DNA from: Bog-257 sp963805985
GTDB lineage: Bacteria > Acidobacteriota > Terriglobia > Terriglobales > Acidobacteriaceae
NCBI GenBank assembly: GCA_963805985.1
Contig: CAWDWG010000008.1
Coordinates: 248,001 to 312,000, forward strand
Reading direction: 5' to 3'
Length of the DNA: 64,000 nucleotides
Part shown: piece by piece, positions 35,360 to 43,548 of the stretch
Layout: the number at the start of each line of letters is the position of its first letter
Position numbering within the stretch: the first letter of the stretch is position 1
Notes under the pieces: generated by a model
Seen by the model: the letters and a program-made list of their open reading frames with translations, nothing else
Told to the model about the DNA's origin: nothing
Databases searched by the model: none
Translations under genes and position numbers: made by a program

Positions 35360-36532
35360 TCAACCGATTCGTGTGACGTCTAAATAGCCTGAATTAAGAT
35401 CCTGCACATCCTTGCATCCCAGCAATCGCATCGTGCGCTCCAGATCTTCGCGCAGGATTTCCAGTGCGCGCCTGACACCAGCTTCCCCCGCAGCGGCCAT
35501 GCCGTACGCGTAGGCGCGGCCAATCAATACCGCGCGCGCGCCGAGGCAAAGTGCTTTGACGATGTCGCTGCCGCGACGAATGCCGCCGTCCATCAACACT
35601 TCTGTCTGCCCGCCGACCGCCGCGACAATCTCCGGCAACGCTCGGATCGTTGCCGAGACGCTATCCAACTGCCTGCCGCCATGATTGGAAACCACGATTG
35701 CCGCGGCTCCATGATCGACGGCACGGCGCGCGTCATCCGCGATCAATATCCCTTTGATTACGATTGGCCCTGGCCACTGCGCGCGGATCCACGTCAGATC
35801 ATTCCACGTCACCACCGACCGCTTCAGCGCTGCCGCAACATCGGTTAGCGGCATTGGGCCCTTGCCCGCAATGATGACGTTTTCCAGCTTCGGCAACCCG
35901 CCGTCGCGGAGAAAATCACTCAACCAACCCGGATGAGCCATTAGGTCGGGGAGATACGGCAGCTTGGAAACCAGGCGCTCTCCCAACAATTCCGACATGC
36001 CGTTGCGCCAGTCGCGCTCGCGAATTCCAGACACGGCAGTATCGACGGTGAGCACCAGCGCCGAGAATCCTGCCGTACGTGCGCGCTCCATCGCCGCCTC
36101 TGCCGGCTGGCGCCCGCCGAGCAGATACAGCTGAAACCACGCCGGCCCAGCCGTTGCGGCCTTCACATTTTCCAGCTTGTGTCCGGAGATGGTGGACAGA
36201 ATGTATCCGGTGCCGAAAGCACCGGCAGCAGCCGCGGCCGCAACTTCGCCGCCGGGATGCATCATCCGGCTATAACCCACCGGCGCCAAGAGAAATGGCA
36301 GTGAGATGTCCGCGCCAAGCACTCGCGTCGCGAGATTGCACTGCTCAAACGCTATCGCCATTCGCGGCCGGAATATCAGATCGCGAAATGCCCGGCAGTT
36401 CTCTTGCAGCGTGATTTCATCTTCCGCGCCGCCGTCGAGATAATCGAAGACCACCTTCGGCAGGCGCACCTTCGCCAAGCGGCGCAGGTCTTCGATGTTC
36501 ACAACGCGGGGAGGATAGAGATGGCGCGGCAT
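35360..36532 (-). CDS. FMN-dependent alpha-hydroxy-acid oxidase / dehydrogenase
   Basis: This 390-residue flavoprotein has the glycolate-oxidase-family TIM barrel. LPKVVFDYLDGGAEDEITLQ (about 24-43) and FRPRM are the start of the barrel, and VVSNHGGRQLDSV holds the His-Gly-Gly-Arg active-site segment. Members oxidise L-lactate, glycolate or (S)-mandelate; the exact substrate is open. It uses ATG at 36532. The gene stands alone on the minus strand, downstream of hspR. A second lactate-type flavoprotein (55384) is elsewhere in the window. Confidence 0.88.
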   Translation of the reverse strand: MPRHLYPPRVVNIEDLRRLAKVRLPKVVFDYLDGGAEDEITLQENCRAFRDLIFRPRMAIAFEQCNLATRVLGADISLPFLLAPVGYSRMMHPGGEVAAAAAAGAFGTGYILSTISGHKLENVKAATAGPAWFQLYLLGGRQPAEAAMERARTAGFSALVLTVDTAVSGIRERDWRNGMSELLGERLVSKLPYLPDLMAHPGWLSDFLRDGGLPKLENVIIAGKGPMPLTDVAAALKRSVVTWNDLTWIRAQWPGPIVIKGILIADDARRAVDHGAAAIVVSNHGGRQLDSVSATIRALPEIVAAVGGQTEVLMDGGIRRGSDIVKALCLGARAVLIGRAYAYGMAAAGEAGVRRALEILREDLERTMRLLGCKDVQDLNSGYLDVTRIG

Positions 36533-36578
36533 GCCGATCGTTCATTCTACGCGCCGGTCGGGAATGATCGAGTTCTAT

Positions 36579-37229
36579 TTATCGCTTGGCCGCGCTCTGC
36601 GCCGGCTTGTCCTTCAGCTTGTCGAGCGCTTCCCGCGCCTTCTTGGCGTACGGACCGTTCGGCAGGATCTTCAGATAGGCTTCGTAGTTCTCCCGGGCTC
36701 CGTTGACGTCGCCCGTCTTATTCAGCACTTGAGCTAATTTGTAGGTCGCCTCCGCGTCCCGCGGTTTCCAGTCCAGCGCTTCGCGGTACCGACTGATCGC
36801 GGCCTTGTAGTTCTCCTGCTTGAAGTACCAATCCCCCACCTCGATGCATTTCAGCGCCCTCATGGGATTGTAGGGCGTGAACTCGCTGGCATCGCTGTCG
36901 CCCAGATCCGCTTCCGGATGCGACTTCGCATCGTTCGCCGGCGGCGACACGTCGATCGCTGTCTGCTTGCTGGAGCTCTCGCCCGCGGGAACATGGTCGG
37001 AGCGGGGAGGGTTAGCTCGATTGTCTTTGGGAGGCCCAGCCGACTTGTCGACCGGCACTTGCTCGACCGGCGGCGCACCTTGCTGCGAGGAGTCCTGCGC
37101 CGAGGGCTCCTGAGATTGGTCTGCCGGGGCCGATGTATCCTGGGCCGCTGCTACGCGAATCAACCCGACACAGAGTATTGCGAGAAAAAGATAACGCAAC
37201 CGCACCCTTTCATTGTAAGTGAATTTCAC
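36579..37229 (-). CDS. Secreted TPR protein
   Basis: This 216-residue protein has a hydrophobic N-terminus (VRLRYLFLAILCVGLIRVAAAQD; cleavage after AAA likely), a disordered Pro/Ser/Asp-rich stretch (about 30-115), then TPR-type helices (AISRYREALDWKPRDAEAT and GARENYEAYLKILPNGPYAKKA). The start is GTG at 37229, or a GTG at 37205. It resembles periplasmic TPR proteins next to lepB/asmA in this phylum. Its partner is unknown. Confidence 0.7.
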   Translation of the reverse strand: MKFTYNERVRLRYLFLAILCVGLIRVAAAQDTSAPADQSQEPSAQDSSQQGAPPVEQVPVDKSAGPPKDNRANPPRSDHVPAGESSSKQTAIDVSPPANDAKSHPEADLGDSDASEFTPYNPMRALKCIEVGDWYFKQENYKAAISRYREALDWKPRDAEATYKLAQVLNKTGDVNGARENYEAYLKILPNGPYAKKAREALDKLKDKPAQSAAKR

Positions 37230-37247
37230 GGTTGGAGTCAGTCGGCG

Positions 37248-39899
37248 TCATCGCAGCGAGGCCTCGGCGGCGGGTACGTTGATGGTCTGGACCAACGGCT
37301 TATCGAGCGTGCCAGAGATGACGTAGGACTGGCCGCCGGAGCGTTCCAGCTTCACCGACAGCGAGCGGTCGTAGGAGGCGGTGCCTTTCACGGCGTAGAC
37401 GTTGCCGCTCGACTGCATTTTGCAATCGCTGAGGGTGAAAGTGCCATCCTGCAGCGCGACTTTGCCGGCGAACTTGGAGAAGGCGACGGGCGTGCCATGG
37501 CTGTCGAGCGTCAAGTGGCGAAGAGCGCCGGCCGTCCAGTTGAAGTCGGCGGTACCGCTGGCTGAACTGCGCAGTTTGGAGACATTGATGCCCGAGAGCG
37601 TGAGACTGTACTGAGCGTCGACAGAGCCGGTGGACCAGTTGTCGTGCATGAGGGTTGCGAGTTGAGTCATCGAGAGTTTGCTAACGACGCCGTTGCCCAT
37701 GAAGCGCGGAGGCGAGACGGTGAAGTCGGCGAGCCAGGATCCGTCCTGATGACCGCCAAGCAGATCGCCGCGCAACTCATGGATTCGCAATTTGCCGGAG
37801 GAGAGTTCCAGAGATCCGTTGACGTTGCTGGCGACGATGGGGCCGAGCTCGAAACGCGTAGCGGCAAAATGGCCGCTGGCGCGCAGCTTCATGAGCGCGT
37901 CGTCGTTGCGCTTGCCGATGGCCAGCAGGCGATACCAGGGCTGGTGCAGGCTGGGATTCAACAGCTGGTTGAGCCTGGCGAGGGAAGCGTCGTCGGTGCG
38001 GAGATCGAAATTCACGACGCAGTTTTCCGGCCCGGTGCAATGCACGGGAAAGCTGGCGGTTCCACTGAGGCGCGTGCCTTGCTTGAAAGCAGCGGTGAAG
38101 GAGGCAATCTTGACCAACTGGTTCTCGAGGACGACGGAAGCGGAGTCGATTTGCAGCGGCTCGGAGACGCCCTGCAACTCGGCGGTGGCAGCACGCAGTT
38201 GGACTTTGCCGGACGGCGTTGGCGGGGTGAAGCCCATCCAGAGGCCGGCGACGTCGATGTCGACCTGAGCGGTGCCGGCGAGCCCGATGCCGGGAGTGCC
38301 GACGCCGAGCGCTTGTGCGACGTTGAACAGGCGCCCCAGTTCGGCGTTGCCGGCGAGATGGAAGCTGTAATGTTCTGGGTCGAAGGAGGCGCTGGCGGTT
38401 GCCGGCGAGGTTGCGCCCAGGGGGATCGAGAAGGGTTGGACTACGAGCCGGAAGTCAGGGGCGGGGGGAGCGGATGTGGTTTGAGTCAACCGTCCCACCC
38501 TGGCCGAAGAATTGGAAGAAAGCAGGTCCCTCGACTCGCGATGCTCGCTCGGGATGACAGAATGGGGCACTCGCGATTGTTCTCCCGCCCCAGCCAAAGG
38601 ACGGCTGGAACGGGGCACCCGGGTTTTAGACGGAACGGATGGTGTGGGAGCGATGGCGAATTGAAGTTCTCCCAGCTCTAATTGATTTTTCAGAACGTCG
38701 GCCTTTAGGGCAAACGAGTTTGCCTGGCCACCACCGGACCACTGCACGGTTCCACCTGGTGACTTGCGAACGGTGAAGGTTGCTTCCACTTCGCCGGTAG
38801 CGGTGAGATCGGCGGGCAGGTCTTTCTTGGCGTGACGCGCGAAGGCAACGACGCGGTCGGCGGGAATGTGCTCGCCGGAGATATCCCAATCGTATCCGCC
38901 GACGCCCCAGGCTTCGGCATCGCCGCGAATGCGAAGGACGCCGGGGCCGACGGGCGACTCGCAGCGCACATCGAAGAGCGCGTCGCGGGTGGAGGAATAG
39001 GTTCCGGTGCAATGCGTACGCAGGCGCAAGGCCTGGCCGAGGGCAATGTCGTAACGGCGGAAGTCGTCGATTTGAGCGTCGGCGGTGACGCCCAATGCGG
39101 CGGGCGTTCCGGTAAGCACGGCGCTGGCACGCACATCACCACGCCAGCCGCGATCGCGCGCGTAGAAGAGCTTGGTGAGTTGGCCGAGCGGACCGTCGCT
39201 GAAGCTGAGCTTGAGATAGAGCGGCGTGTCGCGCAGGCTGGAGGCGCGCTGGAAACGGCCTTCCAGCTTGAGCGTGCCAGTGTCGCTGACGTTGATGTCG
39301 GTACGGACGGGACGCGCGTTCAGGCGGAATCCCCACAGGCTTTCGGATTCGAGCCAGAGCGCGAAGTCGGCGTCGGTGAATGCGAAGGCCTTCTTCACAG
39401 CGCCGAGCTTGAAGTTGATGCGTCCGCTCGAGGCCTCGACGTAAGGAAACCTGGGACGCGCTTCAGGCCGAACCTTGGCCGTGGGAGCGGGATTGGTCTG
39501 CGATGCGCGCTCGACGAGCTCTTCGAGATTCCAATGGCCGTCAGGGCGGCGAACCAGATTCAGGCTGGGATTGTCGAGATCGAGGGTGCCAATCTCCAGC
39601 CGTCCGCGCCACAGCGATGACAGGCGCAGGTAAGCGGTGACGCTGTCGGCGCGCAACATCGGCTCGGCGCCGTAGCTGGAATCGTCAGCCACAACGAAGT
39701 TGTAGAGCACGACTCCCGGCCGAGGCAGAAGCTTGAGTTCGAGACCGGAGACGGTTACATCGCGGCCGAGAGCGCGGCCGATGGCGCCGGCAGCCCGTCT
39801 GCGATAACGACTGACATTGATGAACGGCGGCAGAAACAGTGCCAGCACAAGCACCAGCACAACTGTCCAAATCAACCGCCGTGAGCTGCGGCGCAGCAT
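37248..39899 (-). CDS. AsmA-like outer-membrane biogenesis protein
   Basis: This protein (ATG 39899, 883 residues) has one N-terminal membrane helix (LIWTVVLVLVLALFLPPF, about 9-26), then a periplasmic beta-rich chain typical of the AsmA/TamB-like bridge family (AIGRALGRDVTVSGLELKLLPRPG, and a C-terminal AsmA domain with LSMTQLATLMHDNWSTG and SGTADFNWTAGALRHL). The frame runs on to 40208, but this would lie inside lepB. The start forms TGATG with the lepB stop, so it is coupled. The chain is interrupted near residues 430-470 by a Ser/Arg-rich insert that is a dispersed repeat. Confidence 0.83.
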   Translation of the reverse strand: MLRRSSRRLIWTVVLVLVLALFLPPFINVSRYRRRAAGAIGRALGRDVTVSGLELKLLPRPGVVLYNFVVADDSSYGAEPMLRADSVTAYLRLSSLWRGRLEIGTLDLDNPSLNLVRRPDGHWNLEELVERASQTNPAPTAKVRPEARPRFPYVEASSGRINFKLGAVKKAFAFTDADFALWLESESLWGFRLNARPVRTDINVSDTGTLKLEGRFQRASSLRDTPLYLKLSFSDGPLGQLTKLFYARDRGWRGDVRASAVLTGTPAALGVTADAQIDDFRRYDIALGQALRLRTHCTGTYSSTRDALFDVRCESPVGPGVLRIRGDAEAWGVGGYDWDISGEHIPADRVVAFARHAKKDLPADLTATGEVEATFTVRKSPGGTVQWSGGGQANSFALKADVLKNQLELGELQFAIAPTPSVPSKTRVPRSSRPLAGAGEQSRVPHSVIPSEHRESRDLLSSNSSARVGRLTQTTSAPPAPDFRLVVQPFSIPLGATSPATASASFDPEHYSFHLAGNAELGRLFNVAQALGVGTPGIGLAGTAQVDIDVAGLWMGFTPPTPSGKVQLRAATAELQGVSEPLQIDSASVVLENQLVKIASFTAAFKQGTRLSGTASFPVHCTGPENCVVNFDLRTDDASLARLNQLLNPSLHQPWYRLLAIGKRNDDALMKLRASGHFAATRFELGPIVASNVNGSLELSSGKLRIHELRGDLLGGHQDGSWLADFTVSPPRFMGNGVVSKLSMTQLATLMHDNWSTGSVDAQYSLTLSGINVSKLRSSASGTADFNWTAGALRHLTLDSHGTPVAFSKFAGKVALQDGTFTLSDCKMQSSGNVYAVKGTASYDRSLSVKLERSGGQSYVISGTLDKPLVQTINVPAAEASLR
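38487..38630. repeat. Dispersed repeat inserted in frame inside the AsmA-like gene
   Basis: The 59-base core at 38512-38570 is identical but for one base to 34799-34857. It is flanked by GGGGCA-type and CAGCC/GGCTG palindromes as in the intergenic copy. On the minus strand it encodes VIPSEHRESRDLLSSNSSA without a stop, so the gene remains open. The inserted stretch has no similarity to AsmA proteins and lies between two beta-rich regions. Confidence 0.8.
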
Positions 39900-40723
39900 C
39901 AGCGCACCACGTGGAACATCCGGGACCAGCGAGTGTGGTCGAAGAAGTGAATGACGATGTTGAACAGCCACTCGATGCGATCGACGATGGTCTGGCGCTC
40001 GTATTCGTCGCGTGGCGTGATGAACGACCAGTAGATGAACATCGGACGGCCAATGACGTTTTCGTAAGGGACGAAGCCCCAATAGCGGCTGTCGAGCGAG
40101 ACATCGCGGTGATCGCCCATGGCGAAGACGCTGTCGGGCGGAACGACGAGATCGCCGTCCTTGACGTAGGAGGGCATCTGCAAGCGCCATTCGGCACAGC
40201 CGTGGCAATCGGTGAGCTGGGGCTGGCCGTTGGGGAAGTCGTCGCGATAGGATTCAAACTCGCTGCTGGTGTTGAGCACGTAGGGCTCATTCAGCTTCTC
40301 GCCATTGCGATAGACCGCGCCCTCCTGGAGATGAATGCGATCACCGGGCAATCCGATGACGCGCTTCACGACGAAGAGGCCGGGCTCGCCGGGCGAGAGG
40401 AAGACAAAGACGTCGCCGTGACGAGGAGCGCGATAGGGAATCAGCTTGCCGATCCACTTGGTGGCCGGGGCGAGGAGCATGCGGTCGACGAAGACGTGAT
40501 CGCCGATGAGCAGCGTGTTCTCCATCGAGCTGGACGGGATGGTGAAGGCCTGCAAGGTGAAAGTAATGATGAACAGGCCGGTGACCAGGACGAGAGCGAT
40601 GGAGGCGATGAATTCGGCGGTGGTTTCTTTCTGTTTCTCGGGCTGCTCGGGCTCGGCCTGCGGCGGTTTGGCAGTCTGGGCCTTGTCCGGCGCGGCCTTC
40701 ACGGGTTTCTTGGTCGTTGGCAA
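39899..40723 (-). CDS. lepB: Signal peptidase I (first copy)
   Basis: LepB cleaves signal peptides of exported proteins. A hydrophobic anchor (about 38-57) precedes the catalytic Ser66 in IPSSSMENTL, Lys120 is in FVVKRVIGLPGD, and the GDHRDVSLDSRYWGFV motif is near the C-terminus. It starts with TTG, following AAGGA with an eight-base gap. Length is 274 residues. Its stop meets the AsmA-like start (TGATG). An extra Cys-containing insert (DCHGCAEWRLQMP) lies between the motifs. Confidence 0.93.
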   Translation of the reverse strand: MPTTKKPVKAAPDKAQTAKPPQAEPEQPEKQKETTAEFIASIALVLVTGLFIITFTLQAFTIPSSSMENTLLIGDHVFVDRMLLAPATKWIGKLIPYRAPRHGDVFVFLSPGEPGLFVVKRVIGLPGDRIHLQEGAVYRNGEKLNEPYVLNTSSEFESYRDDFPNGQPQLTDCHGCAEWRLQMPSYVKDGDLVVPPDSVFAMGDHRDVSLDSRYWGFVPYENVIGRPMFIYWSFITPRDEYERQTIVDRIEWLFNIVIHFFDHTRWSRMFHVVR

Positions 40724-40894
40724 AATTGCGGTTCCTTCGAATCTTTAAAAGTGCCGTCCCTGCGGGACTCTGGTTGGTTCAGCGTTTCGTACCCAGCGCT
40801 TCCGCGCTGGGCTATTGCAAGTTTCATCCCGCCCGCGGCGGCATTGAAGAAGCCAAAGAGAGTGCCCAGGTCCCTAGAGATCCTTGACGCGACG
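40724..40894. repeat. Palindromes between the two lepB genes
   Basis: The 171-base gap holds GTCCCTGCGGGAC (40753-40765) and CCAGCGC-TTCC-GCGCTGG (about 40792-40810), two variable-stem palindromes of the dispersed family. No gene is present. They separate the two paralogues and may slow recombination between them or terminate the rnc-lepB transcript. Confidence 0.6.
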
Positions 40895-41698
40895 CTATTG
40901 CGGGATGCGCAAGATGCGATGCCAGCGCAGGCCGTTGAACATCTGGGTCACATTCGCCGCCAGATTGGAAAGTTTATCAGACGGAGGACCAGCTGCCACG
41001 GCGGCTTCTGTCCGGTCCATCGACCAGTAAATCAGCCACGGTCTTCCCACCACATTCTCCGCCGGAACAAAGCCCCAATAGCGCGAGTCATAACTGTCGT
41101 CACGATTGTCGCCCATGGCAAAGTACGAGCCTTCGGGGACGATCAGCTCGCCGTTTTCCATCAACTTCTGCATCTGCGCATACCACTTGGCCGAGATCTT
41201 CTCGCCGTAGACGCCGCCATCGGGAAAGTTATCGCGGTAGCGATCGTGCCACAGCCAATTGAAGGTCGCGTAACCGTCGTCCTGACGAACCCCGTCGACA
41301 TAGACATGCTTGTTGATGAGACGCACGCGATCGCCGGGAACTGCCACGACACGTTTCACGAAATGCTGCTGAGGATTGACCGGGTAGCGGAAGACGATGA
41401 TGTCCTGGCGCCGGATGGGCCGGTAGGGCATGAGCCAGCTCCAGATGCCGGAGTGTCCGTAATGGGCCTTGTCTACCAGCAGGTAATCGCCGATGAGGAG
41501 TGTCTTCTCCATCGACTCGGAGGGAATCTGGAAGGCCTGCACGGCGAAGGTGATGACAAAGATTGCGATCACGACGGTTCCGACCAGCGATTGCAGAGCG
41601 AGCATGCCACTGCGATCGCGCGCAGGCGGCAGCGCTGGAGCGACAGGCGGCTGTTGCGGAGGGGTCTGAAGCTCCTCTGGGGTACTAACTTCACTCAT
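40895..41698 (-). CDS. lepB: Signal peptidase I (second copy)
   Basis: This 267-residue paralogue has a membrane anchor (about 38-55), Ser62 in IPSESMEKTL, Lys115 in FVKRVVAVPGD, and GDNRDDSYDSRYWGFV. It differs from the first copy mainly in the central loop and lacks its Cys insert. The gene overlaps rnc by four bases (ATGA) and so is translationally coupled to it. Two adjacent lepB genes suggest specialised substrate ranges. Confidence 0.93.
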   Translation of the reverse strand: MSEVSTPEELQTPPQQPPVAPALPPARDRSGMLALQSLVGTVVIAIFVITFAVQAFQIPSESMEKTLLIGDYLLVDKAHYGHSGIWSWLMPYRPIRRQDIIVFRYPVNPQQHFVKRVVAVPGDRVRLINKHVYVDGVRQDDGYATFNWLWHDRYRDNFPDGGVYGEKISAKWYAQMQKLMENGELIVPEGSYFAMGDNRDDSYDSRYWGFVPAENVVGRPWLIYWSMDRTEAAVAAGPPSDKLSNLAANVTQMFNGLRWHRILRIPQ

Positions 41699-42513
41699 GA
41701 CGGCTCGGCATGCTCGGCGTCCGCGAGCGGAAGATCGGCCGCGGAACTTATTTCTAATGATTGTAGACGTTCCCAGGCCAGGCGTGCTGCGCCCTGTTCG
41801 GCGGCCTTCTTGGTGCTGCCTTCACTGCAGCAGACGAAGGCGTCGTCCGCGCCGGGAGATGCCGCGATGTGAGCTTCGATGGTGAACGTCTTGCGATGAT
41901 CCGGGCCTTCTTCCTTGACCATCACGTAGCGGGCCTGCGCCCGACCGCTGGCGTGGATCGCCTCCTGCAATGCCGACTTGTAATCCATGACGGGAAGCTT
42001 CTCGCTGCCGAGCTTGTGGACCTCGGCCAGCTCGGGCTCGAGAATGTTGCGCAGGATGAAGCTCTGGGCGACTTCGAGACCGGCATCGAGAAACAGGGCG
42101 GCGATGATGGCCTCGAGGGCGTTGACCAGCAGCGCGCTCTTGTTGCGGCCGCCGCTGCGCTCCTCACCGCGGCCGAGGTGAAGATAATTGCCGATCTGCA
42201 ATTCATGGGCGGGACGCAGCAGGCGCCGCGCGCTGACGATATGGGCACGTAGCTTGGAAAGCTCGCCCTCCTGATATTCGGGAAAGCGGCGGAACAGTTC
42301 CTGGCTGATCACGAACGAAAGCACGGCGTCGCCCAGGAACTCCATCTGCTCGTTGTCGTGTTCTATTACAGGCAGGCCGCCGGAGGCATTTTGCGCCTCC
42401 AACTCACGAGCATACGAGGCGTGAGTGAGGGCCTGGCAAAGAAAGTTACGATCGCGAAAAACGTGTCCCAGTACTTCCTCAAGCGCAGTGATGTCGTGGG
42501 CAGGGGATTTCAT
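41695..42513 (-). CDS. rnc: Ribonuclease III
   Basis: RNase III cuts double-stranded RNA, including 16S/23S precursors. The nuclease signature HDNEQMEFLGDAVLSF has acidic residues at Glu55/Glu58 and Asp62, with the second acidic site near LLVNALEAIIAALFLDAG. A dsRBD (about 175-250; MDYKSALQEAIHASGRAQARY, STKKAAEQGAARLAWERL) follows. The C-terminal tail is acidic. It precedes the lepB genes in the transcript; rnc-lepB linkage is common in bacteria. Length is 272 residues. Confidence 0.96.
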   Translation of the reverse strand: MKSPAHDITALEEVLGHVFRDRNFLCQALTHASYARELEAQNASGGLPVIEHDNEQMEFLGDAVLSFVISQELFRRFPEYQEGELSKLRAHIVSARRLLRPAHELQIGNYLHLGRGEERSGGRNKSALLVNALEAIIAALFLDAGLEVAQSFILRNILEPELAEVHKLGSEKLPVMDYKSALQEAIHASGRAQARYVMVKEEGPDHRKTFTIEAHIAASPGADDAFVCCSEGSTKKAAEQGAARLAWERLQSLEISSAADLPLADAEHAEPS

Positions 42514-42543
42514 TTTCGTTTAGTGCATCGCGACCAGCCGGTC

Positions 42544-43497
42544 TCAATGCGGGTTGCTGGGCGATGGCGGAGCCGAAGACGAATTCGACCGTGCACCCGG
42601 AGCCGGCGATGGTGAGGCAGCCCCAGCGGGCGACTGAGCGCTCATCAGCTTCTGCAGACGCGTCTGCTGCATCTTCGCCAGATTCTGTGCCTGAGTTCCG
42701 TCCTTGGAATATTGCACCGCTTTGTTCGCGGAGTCCAGTGCTTGTGGATATTGCTTCAAGTTATCCTGGGCGACCGAAAGCCGCAGGTAGAGCACTGCCT
42801 CGGGATTACCCGCGCTCTGGGCGATGGCTTTTTGCAGGTTAGTAACGGCGCCGTTGTAATCCTTCTTGCCGAGATCGACCATGCCGAGCGTGTCGTAGGC
42901 CATGGTGAGGATGCTTTTCTTGGCGGCAGCCACTCGCGCCGGGTCGGCATTGGCCGGGAGGACGAGGCCGGTATCGATGTTGTCGATGGCCGCCTGCGCG
43001 TCCTTGGACGCCTCGCCGAGGCGCTGGTCGCGGTCGAGGTCGGTATCGCGAGTCGACTCGGCGAGCGCGGAGGCTACTTGCACCAGCGGGATGGGATTGG
43101 TGGGATCGGCGGCAATGGCCAGGCGTCCGCAGTCGATGACCTTCTCGGTATTGTTGGACTGCGCGTAAAGATTCATGGCTTTAATGAAGAGCGAGGCGCG
43201 CAGCTGGCTATTGGGAAACTTCTTGGAAAAGTCGGTGGCCGCGGCTTCCATCTTGTCTGGATCGCCAATCGCGTAGGCCTCCTGATAAGCCTTCAACTCG
43301 TCCTGCGATTGTGCCTGTAGAACCTTGCCGCCGGCAGGCGGCGCAGGCGGGGTTGTTGGGGGCTGCGCAGCGCCTGGAGGCGGGTTGGTTGAGCCAGGTT
43401 GAGCCGCCTGCGGAGCGCTCAGAGCGGGCGCCGTGTTTTGCGCAGCTGCCGCCAGCGCGGTCAAGAGCACAGCTGTAATGATTGCGGTTGGTTTCAT
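42544..43497 (-). CDS. Periplasmic TPR protein
   Basis: This 317-residue protein has a signal peptide (AIITAVLLTALAAAAQN, cleavage after AAAAQ), a Pro/Ala-rich segment (about 25-60), TPR-type helices from about 70 to 280 (AYQEAYAIGDPDKMEA, NPEAVLYLRLSVAQDNLKQY), and a Pro/Ser/Ala-rich tail. It is 30 bases upstream of rnc on the same strand. The role is unknown. Confidence 0.75.
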   Translation of the reverse strand: MKPTAIITAVLLTALAAAAQNTAPALSAPQAAQPGSTNPPPGAAQPPTTPPAPPAGGKVLQAQSQDELKAYQEAYAIGDPDKMEAAATDFSKKFPNSQLRASLFIKAMNLYAQSNNTEKVIDCGRLAIAADPTNPIPLVQVASALAESTRDTDLDRDQRLGEASKDAQAAIDNIDTGLVLPANADPARVAAAKKSILTMAYDTLGMVDLGKKDYNGAVTNLQKAIAQSAGNPEAVLYLRLSVAQDNLKQYPQALDSANKAVQYSKDGTQAQNLAKMQQTRLQKLMSAQSPAGAASPSPAPGARSNSSSAPPSPSNPH

Positions 43498-43548
43498 GAT
43501 TCCGTTCCTTTCTCTGCAACGGGCCGCCAGTTGCTACGCGATGCGATG

